Of a stretch of DNA of 64,000 nt, positions 1-8,781 are shown in pieces. A program made the translations under genes and the position numbers. Position 1 is the first letter of the stretch; the number at the start of each line of letters is the position of its first letter. The notes below the pieces were generated by a model. The model saw only the letters and a program-made list of their open reading frames with translations, did no database searches and was not told where the DNA came from. Source of the stretch: Pelotomaculum sp. PtaB.Bin104 (GTDB taxonomy: Bacteria; Bacillota; Desulfotomaculia; Desulfotomaculales; Pelotomaculaceae); contig MVQL01000244.1 of the NCBI GenBank assembly GCA_002067205.1, positions 411,370 to 475,369 of the forward strand, in the 5' to 3' direction.

Positions 1-364
1 AAACCATATTAATCAGAATATAAGCTAACTTTACTACAATATCCCAAATTTTTTTTAATAAAAAAAATTTAAACCGGACTAACCGGCTCATTGCATTGCT
101 AAAGAATTGAAAGTAGATTAAAGCTCCCAGTCCTAGCCCAAAAAATACATAATAACGCACAACTCCCCAGTTTCCGAGGAGCAGCAATATAAATACCAGG
201 GCAGTAGTGACCATCCAGAAAAAAATGTCACCCAGCCAGGTACCCATTTTCTTAAATCTAAAGGTCCTTCTGACCGCTCTGTAATAATCGTAGCAAAAAC
301 CACCAAGCACTCCTATCATTAAAGTTGCTGCAAATGAGCAGAACTGTTCGGTGAGTGATTCCAA
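1..364 (-). CDS. yabQ: Spore cortex biosynthesis protein YabQ (3' end cut by window edge)
   Basis: Reading the minus strand from a TTG at 364 gives an open frame to the window edge of about 121 residues, beginning LESLTEQFCSFAATLMIGV. It has at least two hydrophobic membrane segments (roughly residues 8-25 and 48-66) separated by a basic YRAVRRTFRFKK stretch, which matches the YabQ family of small membrane proteins needed for spore cortex formation in the mother cell. The TTG start is favoured because AGAGGTG lies 6-8 bases upstream. It follows yabP, its usual partner, in the same direction. The stop codon lies outside the window. The identification rests on family resemblance and on the neighbour. 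Confidence 0.85.
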   Translation of the reverse strand, partial: MESLTEQFCSFAATLMIGVLGGFCYDYYRAVRRTFRFKKMGTWLGDIFFWMVTTALVFILLLLGNWGVVRYYVFFGLGLGALIYFQFFSNAMSRLVRFKFFLLKKIWDIVVKLAYILINMV

Positions 365-380
365 GACAGCACCTCTTCGC

Positions 381-400
381 AAAAAGCGCCCTGGCGCTTT
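381..400 (-). terminator. Short hairpin with T-run between yabP and yabQ
   Basis: AAAGCGC and GCGCTTT form a perfect stem with a 4-base loop, followed on the minus strand by TTTTT just before the yabQ ribosome binding site. It could be a weak terminator or attenuator that lowers yabQ expression relative to yabP, or an mRNA stabiliser. Confidence 0.4.
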
Positions 401-471
401 GGTCATAACTGTAGAAACAGCCCGTCATCACTATTATTTACTTGGCTTAACTAAACTTGCCGTACCATTTA

Positions 472-744
472 CTATTTGAGAATCCTGCCCAATAAACCTT
501 TTCCCTTGCCCTTACCTTTAGCTTCAGTATAGCTTAACGAGTTAATAAATCCCTCTACCTCAGCAGTACCCTGGTCCAGGCTAAGTTGGGTAATATGCAA
601 TCCTTCACCCTTAAGGATTAGCATACCCATACTGGTTTCCAGGGTAATCTCATTGTCATTAAAGCTGTCTATATGCCGGACTCCTTCCAATGTTAGCTGC
701 TTTCGGCCGCGCATATTCAGATTATGGTTTGGTTGTTCATTCAT
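472..744 (-). CDS. yabP: Sporulation protein YabP
   Basis: About 90 residues with the family core GRKQLTLEGVRHIDSF and a body rich in short beta strands (TLETSMGMLILKGEGLHI), typical of the YabP/YqfC family. YabP is required at an intermediate stage of sporulation in Bacillus and is usually encoded just before yabQ, as here. Start codons at 753 (GTG), 750 and 744 are all in frame; the ATG at 744 (MNEQP...) is preferred because GAGGAG lies 8 bases upstream. A lysine/glycine run (KGKGKGKG) near the C terminus is unusual but not disruptive. Confidence 0.88.
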   Translation of the reverse strand: MNEQPNHNLNMRGRKQLTLEGVRHIDSFNDNEITLETSMGMLILKGEGLHITQLSLDQGTAEVEGFINSLSYTEAKGKGKGKGLLGRILK

Positions 745-881
745 ATCCATCACTCCTCAATATTTGTTGCAGGCAAATACTTCTCCTATTCACCTGCCAA
801 GTGTCCGGATTCAGGTAAACACACAGATAAAAGTGATGGCAAACCTACTTGATCTTATGCTAAACTGTTTTCTTTAATACC

Positions 882-910
882 AAAAAAAAAGAAGGCCTCG
901 GCCTTCTTTT
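882..910 (-). terminator. Intrinsic terminator after the SpoIID/LytB gene
   Basis: GAAGGC-CTCG-GCCTTC hairpin with flanking A/T runs that extend the stem; on the minus strand it is followed by a long T run. It begins within the stop region of the SpoIID-like gene. Confidence 0.85.
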
Positions 911-1859
911 ACTTCCATTGTTTTTGAATATCAATCCCACTAAAATAAAAATTAATAATATCTTCGGGTGATTTACCCTGTTCCGCCTGCAGCCTGGCCC
1001 CCCACTGGCACATACCAACGCCATGGCCGAAGCCTTTACCTGACAAGACCAGTTCGCCGCCTGCCACCCGGACATCCGAAAGCAGCATAGACCGTACTTT
1101 ATCACTGCCCAATGCCAGCCTTAAAGCAGGGCCCCCCACGGTTTCGCTACCTATTTTGATCTGCTCCGCCCGCCCGGAAGGACCCTTCTTTACAATGGAA
1201 GCTGCGGCAATAGTCCCGGGATCCCTGCCGGTTACTTTTTGAACCGCTGTTCTGACCTGACTAACCGGTATCCTGACCTCCCAGGCTTTATTTTTTGGCT
1301 CAGTAATGGATAAACAGCCGTCTTGAACCCCTCCCTTTATATAAGGGGTCGGCTCCTTGGTAAAGGCCAGCCCTTCTTCCGCGGTAGCTGAAACACCTCC
1401 ATCACAGGCTGAAAACCAGGCATGGACAAAGTTGCCACCATGGGTGACCACTTCACCTCTGGTTCGCTCAACTGCCAGGCGAACGTTCTCGTTAATCTTT
1501 GAGGGGTCGTAAGCCTGAAATTCTTCCACACTAGTAGAAGCATCTGTGCCATGCAACTGCTTGACCCGGCCAGACTTGATATTTTCCATGGTAAAGGTGC
1601 GGGCAAGGATAGCCTGGGCGGCGAGTGCGTTTACCGGCCATTTGGTGTCCATCTCAGCGGCCACCACACCTTGAAGATATTCCTCTATCTTTATATTTTT
1701 CCGTTCCCCGGTTTTATTAATAAAGAGAGAAATAGTCGGCTCCTCTTCCAGCGCCACTGGTGCGACCGGCTTGGGTGCTGGCTGTTGCCTACAGCCTGAG
1801 CTCAGAAACAGAGCTAACAAAAGAAATAACAACAGCCTTGTAATCCGACACCGGAACAT
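909..1859 (-). CDS. SpoIID/LytB domain lipoprotein
   Basis: A 316-residue protein of the SpoIID/LytB family, enzymes or cofactors of peptidoglycan remodelling; in SpoIID the activity is a lytic transglycosylase on denuded glycan strands during engulfment. Family motifs are clear: EYLQGVVAAEM around residue 60 with the conserved glutamate, LAAQAILARTF, and the C-terminal GFGHGVGMCQWGA. The N terminus is a signal peptide ending in a lipobox-like LFLSSGC, so it is probably a lipoprotein rather than having the signal anchor of classic SpoIID. The gene is not next to spoIIID or murA, so it may be a paralogue rather than SpoIID itself. The start at 1859 has a GGGAGGGG ribosome binding site. Confidence 0.85.
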   Translation of the reverse strand: MFRCRITRLLLFLLLALFLSSGCRQQPAPKPVAPVALEEEPTISLFINKTGERKNIKIEEYLQGVVAAEMDTKWPVNALAAQAILARTFTMENIKSGRVKQLHGTDASTSVEEFQAYDPSKINENVRLAVERTRGEVVTHGGNFVHAWFSACDGGVSATAEEGLAFTKEPTPYIKGGVQDGCLSITEPKNKAWEVRIPVSQVRTAVQKVTGRDPGTIAAASIVKKGPSGRAEQIKIGSETVGGPALRLALGSDKVRSMLLSDVRVAGGELVLSGKGFGHGVGMCQWGARLQAEQGKSPEDIINFYFSGIDIQKQWK

Positions 1860-1909
1860 AAAAACCCCTCCCGTTTTTCTTTTATTTTTAACGAAAGGAG
1901 CTTTATTTA

Positions 1910-2353
1910 TTAACTTTCTTGCTTGATGAAGTTTAAAACTTTTTCATATATCTTAATTAGTTGTTCAATGTCCTCCTCTTGTAGCGAGCTAAAATACTTT
2001 TCTGTGACCTTCCTGCGAGCTGCCTGGCAAAGTGACACCATTTTTTCCCCTTCCCCGGTCAGTGTAAGCCAAACCAGCCGCCGGTCCTGTTCATCTCGCT
2101 GCCTCTTCACAAAACCAACTCTAAAAAGCCGGTCAGCCAGGGCCGTAATGGCGCTTAAGGAAACACTCAGGTCCTCGGCAACTTCAGATACGGTTATCTT
2201 TCCCTTTGCCTTGATTGTCTTCAAAACAATAAACTGGCTCATGGTTATGCCACCAACCATATTTTGAGCTAGTTCCGCATGGAGCCTCCGGGCTAGCCGC
2301 TGAAAGACCTCATCTAGGTATTCCAGGTAAAGGTTGAGCTTATCCGACTTCAT
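1910..2353 (-). CDS. MarR family transcriptional regulator
   Basis: A 147-residue winged-helix protein. The recognition region reads KITVSEVAEDLSVSLSAITALADRLFRVGFVKR, followed by the wing with the conserved DxR motif (DEQDRRLVWLTLTGEG). Members bind as dimers to palindromes and usually repress neighbouring or own genes, often in response to small aromatic ligands. It lies 50 bases upstream of the SpoIID-like gene in the same direction, but nothing links their functions. Start at 2353 has AAAGGAG upstream. The target is unknown. Confidence 0.88.
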   Translation of the reverse strand: MKSDKLNLYLEYLDEVFQRLARRLHAELAQNMVGGITMSQFIVLKTIKAKGKITVSEVAEDLSVSLSAITALADRLFRVGFVKRQRDEQDRRLVWLTLTGEGEKMVSLCQAARRKVTEKYFSSLQEEDIEQLIKIYEKVLNFIKQES

Positions 2354-2500
2354 AATAACTCCTTTTGCTTAATTTATAATTTATTGTCATGTAAATTTAA
2401 GTATATCCGGCTTTTCTTTGTTGTCAAGAATTAACCCTATCCACATAATTATTGATATTTTACTAAACTTTTAAGCACGATATTTATAATTCGATGTTAT

Positions 2501-2547
2501 TAAAAAGAGGAAAGCCCAATCCAGCCGGATCAGCTTCCCTCTTTTTT
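2501..2547 (-). terminator. Intrinsic terminator after the phosphohexomutase gene
   Basis: Imperfect inverted repeat AAAAAGAGGAAAGC / GCTTCCCTCTTTTTT (one mismatch) with a 17-base loop; minus-strand T run follows. Confidence 0.85.
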
Positions 2548-2572
2548 ACATTAACTAAACTAGGCGCCTTTA

Positions 2573-3955
2573 TTAGTACTCCCATTCAAACTGCTCAACC
2601 ATAGGAAATCCTGCCAGTGCTTCCTGCATTATCTTGCAAATTTGCTGCAGGCTTTCCTGGGATTTTGCCTCACACCGGGCCACTAGCACCGGTTGGGTGT
2701 TCGATGCTCGCACCAGGCCCCACCCATCTCCAAACAGCACCCGCACCCCGTCAACATCAATAACCTGATATTCACGTTTAAAGCGTTCCACCAACCCATC
2801 CACCACCGAAAACTTGTCCTGATCAGGGCAAGGAACCCTAGTCTCTGCTGTAGAGTAGTATTTAGGCATATCCGCGAACATTTGAGACAACCTTTCAGTT
2901 GAGTTGGATAAAATCCTTAGCAACCTACCAGCTGCATAAAAAGCATCATCAAAGCCGTAGAATTCGTCTGCAAAGAACATATGGCCAGACATTTCACCTG
3001 TAAAAACAGCCTCGACTTCTTTCATTTTTGCCTTGATCAGGGAGTGCCCTGTCTTGTAAAAGAAGGGGTTCCCACCCAGCCGGGACACCTCGTCCACAAG
3101 GGCCTGCGAACACTTCACCTCAATGATCGCCTGCGCCCCGGGGTGTTTGGGCATAATTTCGCGCCAATAAAGGCACATCAGCATGTCTCCCCAAATAATC
3201 CCGCCGGACTCATCCACCACGCCGATCCGGTCCGCATCACCATCAAAGGCAACGCCCAGGTCTGCGCCTTGTTCCACAACTGCTTTTCTGAGCTCAGTGA
3301 GGTTGACAGTTTTAACCGGATCCGGCTGGTGATTCGGGAAAGCACCGTCAGATTCACAATATAACGGGATAACCTCACAACCCCAGTCACCCAAAACCTG
3401 CCTGGCAAACAGGGCTGCCGTCCCGTTGCCGCAATCGACAGCGACTTTAATTTTCCTGGGGCCAAGTTGGATCTTATCCTGCAGCATAGCCAGGTAGGGT
3501 AAAACTGACTCTCTTTCCTCCAGTTTGCCCGCACCAGATGAAAACTCCCTCGTATCCATTAGGCTTTTGAGTTTCTGAATTTCCACTCCGTAAATTGTTC
3601 CGGTGCCAAGAGCGAGCTTAAACCCGTTTTCGTCAGGCGGGTTATGGCTGCCGGTAATCATTACCGCTCCATCGATACCATAGTAGACTCTTGCGTAATA
3701 TAAAATTGGAGTTACCACCAGGCCAATATCCACAACATCACATCCGGTAGAAAGAAGCCCTTTAATAATGGCACTTCTCAGCCGCTCAGAGCTAAGACGA
3801 TTATCTCTACCGACTAAAACCGTAGATGAGCCGGCTTCCCTGACATAAGTGCCGAATGCTTTCCCTAACAGCTCAACGTTTTCGTCTGTTAAGTCTCGAT
3901 CGGCAACTCCCCTAATGTCATACTGGCGAAATATTTGCGGGTTTATTACTGCCAT
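2573..3955 (-). CDS. Phosphomannomutase/phosphoglucomutase
   Basis: A 460-residue alpha-D-phosphohexomutase that interconverts hexose 6-phosphate and hexose 1-phosphate for sugar-nucleotide and cell-wall polysaccharide synthesis in the cytoplasm. Domains follow family order: N-terminal substrate domain (FRQYDIRGVA), the active-site phosphoserine loop TGSHNPP near residue 100, the metal loop DGDADRIG near 240, the sugar-binding loop GEMSGHMFF near 320, and the C-terminal phosphate-binding loop RASNTQPVLVARCEA. The length fits the AlgC/ManB branch. The start at 3955 is preceded by GGGAGG. It appears to be transcribed singly and ends at a terminator. Confidence 0.93.
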   Translation of the reverse strand: MAVINPQIFRQYDIRGVADRDLTDENVELLGKAFGTYVREAGSSTVLVGRDNRLSSERLRSAIIKGLLSTGCDVVDIGLVVTPILYYARVYYGIDGAVMITGSHNPPDENGFKLALGTGTIYGVEIQKLKSLMDTREFSSGAGKLEERESVLPYLAMLQDKIQLGPRKIKVAVDCGNGTAALFARQVLGDWGCEVIPLYCESDGAFPNHQPDPVKTVNLTELRKAVVEQGADLGVAFDGDADRIGVVDESGGIIWGDMLMCLYWREIMPKHPGAQAIIEVKCSQALVDEVSRLGGNPFFYKTGHSLIKAKMKEVEAVFTGEMSGHMFFADEFYGFDDAFYAAGRLLRILSNSTERLSQMFADMPKYYSTAETRVPCPDQDKFSVVDGLVERFKREYQVIDVDGVRVLFGDGWGLVRASNTQPVLVARCEAKSQESLQQICKIMQEALAGFPMVEQFEWEY

Positions 3956-4060
3956 TCGCTAACCTCCCATAGCCTAATTTATACAATTATAACATATTAA
4001 AACATTGCCACACCATATGGTTGCCAAAACATTAACAACCTATTTTCGCCCGACTTCATG

Positions 4061-4240
4061 CTACCATTTGTCATTAAGACTAAACAAAGGTACGCCAGTG
4101 AGATCAGAAATTTCACAGGCAGACTGCAGAGCCTCCTCTCGTGTTGCGGCTTCACCCAGCACCGGCCCGTCAGCCTCTTGTGACACAGCGATACGCTGAC
4201 CGTTAGTTGTCGTAATGAGTACCACCAACCATTCAGACAT
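4061..4240 (-). CDS. Small hypothetical protein, 59 aa
   Basis: A small frame reading MSEWLVVLITTTNGQRIAVS and ending LFSLNDKW, with a strong GAAGGTGG ribosome binding site 8 bases before the ATG. A larger overlapping minus-strand frame at this locus has no comparable signal, so this one is preferred. The sequence looks like a small beta-rich folded protein (an aliphatic strand, then a helix EEALQSACEISDLTG). I do not recognise a named family. It lies upstream of the phosphohexomutase with about 105 bases between them. Confidence 0.6.
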   Translation of the reverse strand: MSEWLVVLITTTNGQRIAVSQEADGPVLGEAATREEALQSACEISDLTGVPLFSLNDKW

Positions 4241-4517
4241 TTATGTTTCACCACCTTCTACTATTTGATTTTACTCGAACAATAATGTCCGGACATATAA
4301 TTAACCTCAAAATTTAATTAAGGCTAAATAAAGATAATTATTTCGATCAATGGTACCATACATTTTTTACAGCAGCAAAATTATTTATGATTTAAAACTA
4401 TACAACACGTCAATTTTATTGCAAAATATTAATAATAATGATTGCCGGCGCCTACTAACCGTACGACTAAAATAAACGGTGAGGGACAATAATAAGGAAA
4501 ATAATTAAGAGGTATTA
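4241..4517. other. AT-rich divergent intergenic region
   Basis: This stretch separates the minus-strand small gene from the plus-strand flavoprotein gene and must hold promoters for both. It is AT-rich with several TATAAT-like sequences but I could not single out a convincing promoter pair, and I see no coding signal. Confidence 0.5.
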
Positions 4518-5828
4518 ATGTATACCAATAAAATTGATGAAAATATAACCGCGGATGTTCTGGTCATTGGTGGTGGACCGGCAGGCATGCTGGCATCGGC
4601 CTCAGCTTCTGCCGCAGGCTCAAAGGTAATTTTATTAGAAAAAAACGGGCAATTGGGACGCAAAATGGGAATTTCTGGGGGTGGCAGGGGGAATTTGACC
4701 AACACCGCTTCCATCCATAATTTTATAAATAACATACCCGGGAACGGGAAATACCTGTTTAGCGCCCTTAACCGGTTTTCCAATATGGATTTCTTAGAAC
4801 TATTAAAAACCCTGGGAGTGCCCACCAAAGAAGAAGAGTACGGCCGGGTTTTCCCCGCCCAATTTCGGGCAACGGAGGTTGTAAGAATTCTGAAGGATTT
4901 CTTAGAAGCATCGGGGGTCAAATTATATTATCAGGTTAGTGCAGACAAATTATTACTTGATTCCCGCCAGTGTAAGGGCGTCCGTACTGCCGAAGGAAAT
5001 ATTCTTCACAGCCAAGCAGTTGTCATCGCCACCGGAGGCGCCTCCTATCCTCATACAGGCTCCACGGGAGATGGTTACCGTCTGGCAAGGCAGGCCGGCC
5101 ACCAGATAACCTCACTGCTTCCCGGGCTGGTGCCGCTGTGCTGCGCCGGCAGCATTACGAAGCAGTTGCAGGGGCTGTCAATAAATAACGTCGGTCTAAA
5201 ATTAACTACTGCTGAAGGTAAAGCAATAGCCAATGAGCAGGGGGATATTGTTTTTACCCATTTCGGCATTTCCGGACCGGCTGCGCTCAAGTTGAGCCGA
5301 ATTGTATCAAAAAATATTGCCGCAGGTGCTGGCAACCTATCCCTGCAGTTGGATGTAATACCAAAATTAAGTAAAGATCAGCTGACCGGAAAACTGCTTA
5401 ATTTAGCCGGACAGCAGCCGAAAAAAGCAATAGCAAATATAATTAAACAATTGCTGCCAGACCGGCTGGCAACTGTATGCATGCAAATGCTCCCGGCAGA
5501 TTATAACGCCAAGTCAGGTACAGCCAGTAAATCATTTTGGCGAAAGATTGCCCGTCTGACTAAAAATGTGCCGTTTACTATAACCGGTACCAGGCCGCTC
5601 ACAGAAGCAATGATTACTGTGGGAGGGGTAAATATTAAAGAGATCGATCCGCACACTATGGCGTCACGTCTGGTTGACGGCTTATATTTTGCCGGTGAAG
5701 TCATCGATGTTGATGCATACACCGGCGGCTACAATATGCAGATAGCCTTTTCCACTGGCTGGCTCGCGGGGCTGTCAGCGGTAAAAAAAATTCAGTTCAC
5801 AATACATAGTAAAAAAATGTCATTATAA
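4518..5828 (+). CDS. BaiN/HI0933-family FAD-dependent oxidoreductase
   Basis: A 436-residue flavoprotein with an N-terminal dinucleotide fold (VLVIGGGPAGMLAS), the family signature GRKMGISGGGRGNLTN near residue 55, a second FAD contact (VVIATGGASYP) near 170, and a C-terminal FAD motif GLYFAGEVIDVDAYTGGYN. The family includes BaiN, which reduces bile-acid intermediates, but most members have no proven substrate; some genomes annotate them as aminoacetone oxidase. An AGAGG ribosome binding site precedes the ATG. It is followed by a separate promoter for the helicase gene, so it is probably monocistronic. Only the flavin-binding role is secure. Confidence 0.85.
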   Translation: MYTNKIDENITADVLVIGGGPAGMLASASASAAGSKVILLEKNGQLGRKMGISGGGRGNLTNTASIHNFINNIPGNGKYLFSALNRFSNMDFLELLKTLGVPTKEEEYGRVFPAQFRATEVVRILKDFLEASGVKLYYQVSADKLLLDSRQCKGVRTAEGNILHSQAVVIATGGASYPHTGSTGDGYRLARQAGHQITSLLPGLVPLCCAGSITKQLQGLSINNVGLKLTTAEGKAIANEQGDIVFTHFGISGPAALKLSRIVSKNIAAGAGNLSLQLDVIPKLSKDQLTGKLLNLAGQQPKKAIANIIKQLLPDRLATVCMQMLPADYNAKSGTASKSFWRKIARLTKNVPFTITGTRPLTEAMITVGGVNIKEIDPHTMASRLVDGLYFAGEVIDVDAYTGGYNMQIAFSTGWLAGLSAVKKIQFTIHSKKMSL

Positions 5829-5862
5829 TATTATTTATTCATAATTTATAGTTCAATTATAT

Positions 5863-5891
5863 TTGACACATAACTAGAAATAAAGTATATT
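5863..5891 (+). promoter_or_regulatory. SigA-type promoter of the DEAD-box helicase gene
   Basis: TTGACA, 17-base spacer, TATATT, about 75 bases before the start codon. The resulting leader of roughly 70 bases is typical for cold-inducible helicase mRNAs, but no specific structure is evident. Confidence 0.75.
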
Positions 5892-5967
5892 AGTATTTTG
5901 TGGAATAATCAAGCGTCAGGTACACTATTAAGTTTAAATTAAAAGTTCTTAAGGAGAATGTTTTAAT

Positions 5968-7425
5968 ATGCAAACATTTAATGAATTGAATTTGAGCCAG
6001 CCGGTGGCTAGGGCAATTACTGCCATGGGCTTTGAAGAAACAACTCCCATTCAGGCGCAAACTATCCCCCTTGCCATGAAAGGCATTGATTTGATTGGAC
6101 AGGCTCATACCGGCACCGGAAAAACTGCTGCCTTTGGTATCCCACTGGTAGAAATGTTCGAATCATTTATTGAACAAATACAGGGAATAGTGATTGCCCC
6201 CACCAGGGAATTAGCCGTCCAGGTAGCCGAGGAACTAAACCGGATCGGGCAGTTCAAGGGCATCCGTACCCTGCCAATCTATGGCGGCCAGGATATTGTC
6301 AGGCAAATCAATGCTCTTAAGAAAAGACCACATATTATTGTCGGAACGCCAGGCCGGTTACTGGATCATATCCGCCGCAAGACAATCCGCCTGCAACAGG
6401 TTAGAATGGTCATCTTGGATGAGGCCGATGAAATGCTTAACATGGGCTTTATTGAAGATATTGAAACCATCCTGCAGGAAACGCCAAAAGAACGCCAAAC
6501 CCTTCTCTTTTCCGCCACAATCCCCAGACAAATCCAAAACTTAGCCCAACAGTTTATGAAGGATCCAGAAGTAATCAGGATTAACCCCAAAGAAATGACT
6601 GTTGCCAATACCGAGCAATATTACCTGGAGGTCCAGGAAAGACAGAAGTTTGACGTACTTTGCCGCCTCCTGGATATTCAATCACCGGCCCTGGCTATTA
6701 TTTTCGGCCGGACCAAGCGCCGGGTCGACGAACTTTATGAAGCTTTAAACAAAAGGGGCTATTCTGCCGAAGGTATTCATGGTGACCTGACCCAGTCCAA
6801 ACGGGACAGTGTGTTAAGGCAATTTAAGGAGGGCACTATTGAAGTGCTGGTCGCCACTGACGTTGCTGCCAGAGGTCTGGATATCAGCGGGGTTACCCAT
6901 GTTTATAATTTTGACATCCCTCAGGACCCAGAAAGTTACGTGCACCGGATCGGCCGCACCGGCCGGTTGGGTAAGCCGGGTCAGGCAATTACCTTTGTTA
7001 CCCCGCGGGAAATCGGCCTGCTCAAGATAATTGAAAGCATCTCCAGGCGAAAAATCATGCGCATGCCAGTCCCAACTACCTACGAAGCGATCAAAGGACA
7101 GCAGCGACTGGCTATTGAGAAGCTGCTACGGGTTATTGAAGAAGAAGATATCAAGCAATACAAGGGACTGGCCGAGGATCTGTTAGAGAAAACCGATTCA
7201 GTTACCCTGCTGTCGGCAGCATTAAAAATGATCACCAAGGAACCTGACCTGACACCGGTACATTTAACCGAGGTAACTCCAGTTGGTGTAAAGCAACAAC
7301 GCAATGTGAAATTCGACCAAAGAGGCTATCGCAAGGACAGCGGTTCCCAAAGAGGCCCCGGACGGCGGCGGGACAGGAACCAGCGGGGCAACAGCCGCGG
7401 TGAACACAACCGGTGGCCCCACTAA
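5968..7425 (+). CDS. DEAD-box ATP-dependent RNA helicase
   Basis: A 485-residue helicase with the complete motif set: Q motif ([14 protein letters not shown]), Walker [29 protein letters not shown] box [12 protein letters not shown], and in the second domain [11 protein letters not shown] and HRIGRTGR. The C-terminal tail from about residue 440 is arginine/glycine rich ([19 protein letters not shown]), a non-specific RNA-binding tail as in CshA. It unwinds short RNA duplexes in ribosome assembly, mRNA decay or cold adaptation. An AAGGAG ribosome binding site lies 10 bases upstream. It is probably the CshA orthologue, but the paralogue assignment cannot be made from one gene. Confidence 0.93.
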   Translation: MQTFNELNLSQPVARAITAMGFEETTPIQAQTIPLAMKGIDLIGQAHTGTGKTAAFGIPLVEMFESFIEQIQGIVIAPTRELAVQVAEELNRIGQFKGIRTLPIYGGQDIVRQINALKKRPHIIVGTPGRLLDHIRRKTIRLQQVRMVILDEADEMLNMGFIEDIETILQETPKERQTLLFSATIPRQIQNLAQQFMKDPEVIRINPKEMTVANTEQYYLEVQERQKFDVLCRLLDIQSPALAIIFGRTKRRVDELYEALNKRGYSAEGIHGDLTQSKRDSVLRQFKEGTIEVLVATDVAARGLDISGVTHVYNFDIPQDPESYVHRIGRTGRLGKPGQAITFVTPREIGLLKIIESISRRKIMRMPVPTTYEAIKGQQRLAIEKLLRVIEEEDIKQYKGLAEDLLEKTDSVTLLSAALKMITKEPDLTPVHLTEVTPVGVKQQRNVKFDQRGYRKDSGSQRGPGRRRDRNQRGNSRGEHNRWPH

Positions 7426-7444
7426 GTATATTTTTTATTTCAAC

Positions 7445-7473
7445 CTGCCACCTGTTAGTCAGGGTGGCTTTTT
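7445..7473 (+). terminator. Intrinsic terminator after the helicase gene
   Basis: GCCACC / GGTGGC stem with a 10-base loop followed by TTTTT, 20 bases after the helicase stop codon. Confidence 0.8.
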
Positions 7474-7506
7474 GACTTTTAGATTTCGGGCAGGTGATTG
7501 GATAAA

Positions 7507-8691
7507 ATGAGCAACATCGAATTGATTGCTACCGCTACTTTTGGGCTGGAGGCTGTGGTGGCACGGGAAGTCCGAGAGTTGGGTTATACAGATGTAAACG
7601 TGGAAAATGGCCGGGTTACCTTTAAAGCCAGCGAAAGCGCTGTTTGCCGGGCTAACCTATGGCTGCGCAGCGCAGACCGGGTCCTGGTCAAAATGGGAGA
7701 ATTTCCGGCCTTATCCTTCGAGGAACTTTTTGAAAAAACCAGGACTCTGCCCTGGCCGGACTTGCTGCCGGAAGACGCAAACTTCCCAGTCCAGGGTAAA
7801 TCAATTAACTCGCAATTATTTAGCGTCTCTGACTGCCAGGCAATTGTAAAAAAAGCGGTAGTCGAAAAAATGAAACAGCAATACCGCAGGCAGTGGTTTG
7901 AGGAAACAGGGCCCCGGTATACCATTGAGGTAGCCCTGTTGAAAAATGTAGCCACTCTGACCATCGACACCAGCGGCGCCGGCCTGCACAAGCGTGGCTA
8001 CCGCAAACTGTCCAGCGCAGCTCCTCTAAAAGAAACCCTGGCCGCCGCCATGATCAACTTAAGCCGCTGGCGTCCTGACCGGGCGCTGATCGACCCCCTG
8101 TGCGGCTCAGGGACTATTCCAATTGAAGCCGCCTTAATCGGCCTAAACATGGCGCCAGGAATCGGCAGGGAGTTCGCCGCCGAAAAATGGCCGTTCATAC
8201 CGGCCAGACTTTGGCAGGAAGCACGGCAAGAGGCACGGGACGCAGCCCGCCCCCAGCTGAAGTTGAACCTTCAGGGTACTGATATCGACCGGGATGTCCT
8301 CAGCTTGGCGCGTTACCACGCTCGCCTGGCAGGTGTTGAACAACAAATCCACTGGCAACAGTTGCCATTATCCGAATTACGAACACGTCAAAAGTACGGA
8401 TATATCATCTGTAACCCACCCTATGGGCAACGATTGGAGGATCTCCCGTCCGTGGAACGTCTTTATCGGGAAATGGGAAAGGTTTTTCAGTCTCTGGATA
8501 CCTGGTCTTTCTATGTGCTGACCTCCCACCCTAATTTTGAAAAGTTATTCAGCAGGCGGGCTGATAAAAAGCGCAAGTTATATAATGGCCGGATTCAATG
8601 TAACTTCTATCAGTTTTATGGTCCGCGCCCTCCCAGAAAAAGTTATCTTCCAGCGCCAGACGAGAACAGTACCGGCAGGGAAACCGGATGA
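7507..8691 (+). CDS. THUMP-domain class I SAM-dependent RNA methyltransferase (RlmL/YpsC type)
   Basis: About 394 residues with an N-terminal THUMP RNA-binding domain (residues 40-160) and a C-terminal Rossmann methyltransferase. Diagnostic motifs are LIDPLCGSGTIPIEAALI (SAM binding) near 195 and the N6-adenine/N2-guanine type catalytic motif IICNPPYGQRL near 300. It matches the RlmK/L-like family (B. subtilis YpsC), proposed to methylate guanine in 23S rRNA. The ATG at 7507 is preferred to an in-frame TTG at 7498 because CAGGTG sits 10 bases before it. It probably forms a unit with the radical SAM gene that follows. Confidence 0.9.
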   Translation: MSNIELIATATFGLEAVVAREVRELGYTDVNVENGRVTFKASESAVCRANLWLRSADRVLVKMGEFPALSFEELFEKTRTLPWPDLLPEDANFPVQGKSINSQLFSVSDCQAIVKKAVVEKMKQQYRRQWFEETGPRYTIEVALLKNVATLTIDTSGAGLHKRGYRKLSSAAPLKETLAAAMINLSRWRPDRALIDPLCGSGTIPIEAALIGLNMAPGIGREFAAEKWPFIPARLWQEARQEARDAARPQLKLNLQGTDIDRDVLSLARYHARLAGVEQQIHWQQLPLSELRTRQKYGYIICNPPYGQRLEDLPSVERLYREMGKVFQSLDTWSFYVLTSHPNFEKLFSRRADKKRKLYNGRIQCNFYQFYGPRPPRKSYLPAPDENSTGRETG

Positions 8692-8781
8692 ACCGGTTAT
8701 GATAATTTTATCAGTAGACCTGGTTGTCATAGGGTGACAAATTTGTTGATCCATCAACTGCTGATGAAGGAGACTAAGCCT

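Noticed and set aside
3997..4254. 85-codon minus-strand frame upstream of the phosphohexomutase
   Set aside because: It lacks a family resemblance; the overlapping 59-codon frame at 4061-4240 has the good ribosome binding site and a more protein-like composition.
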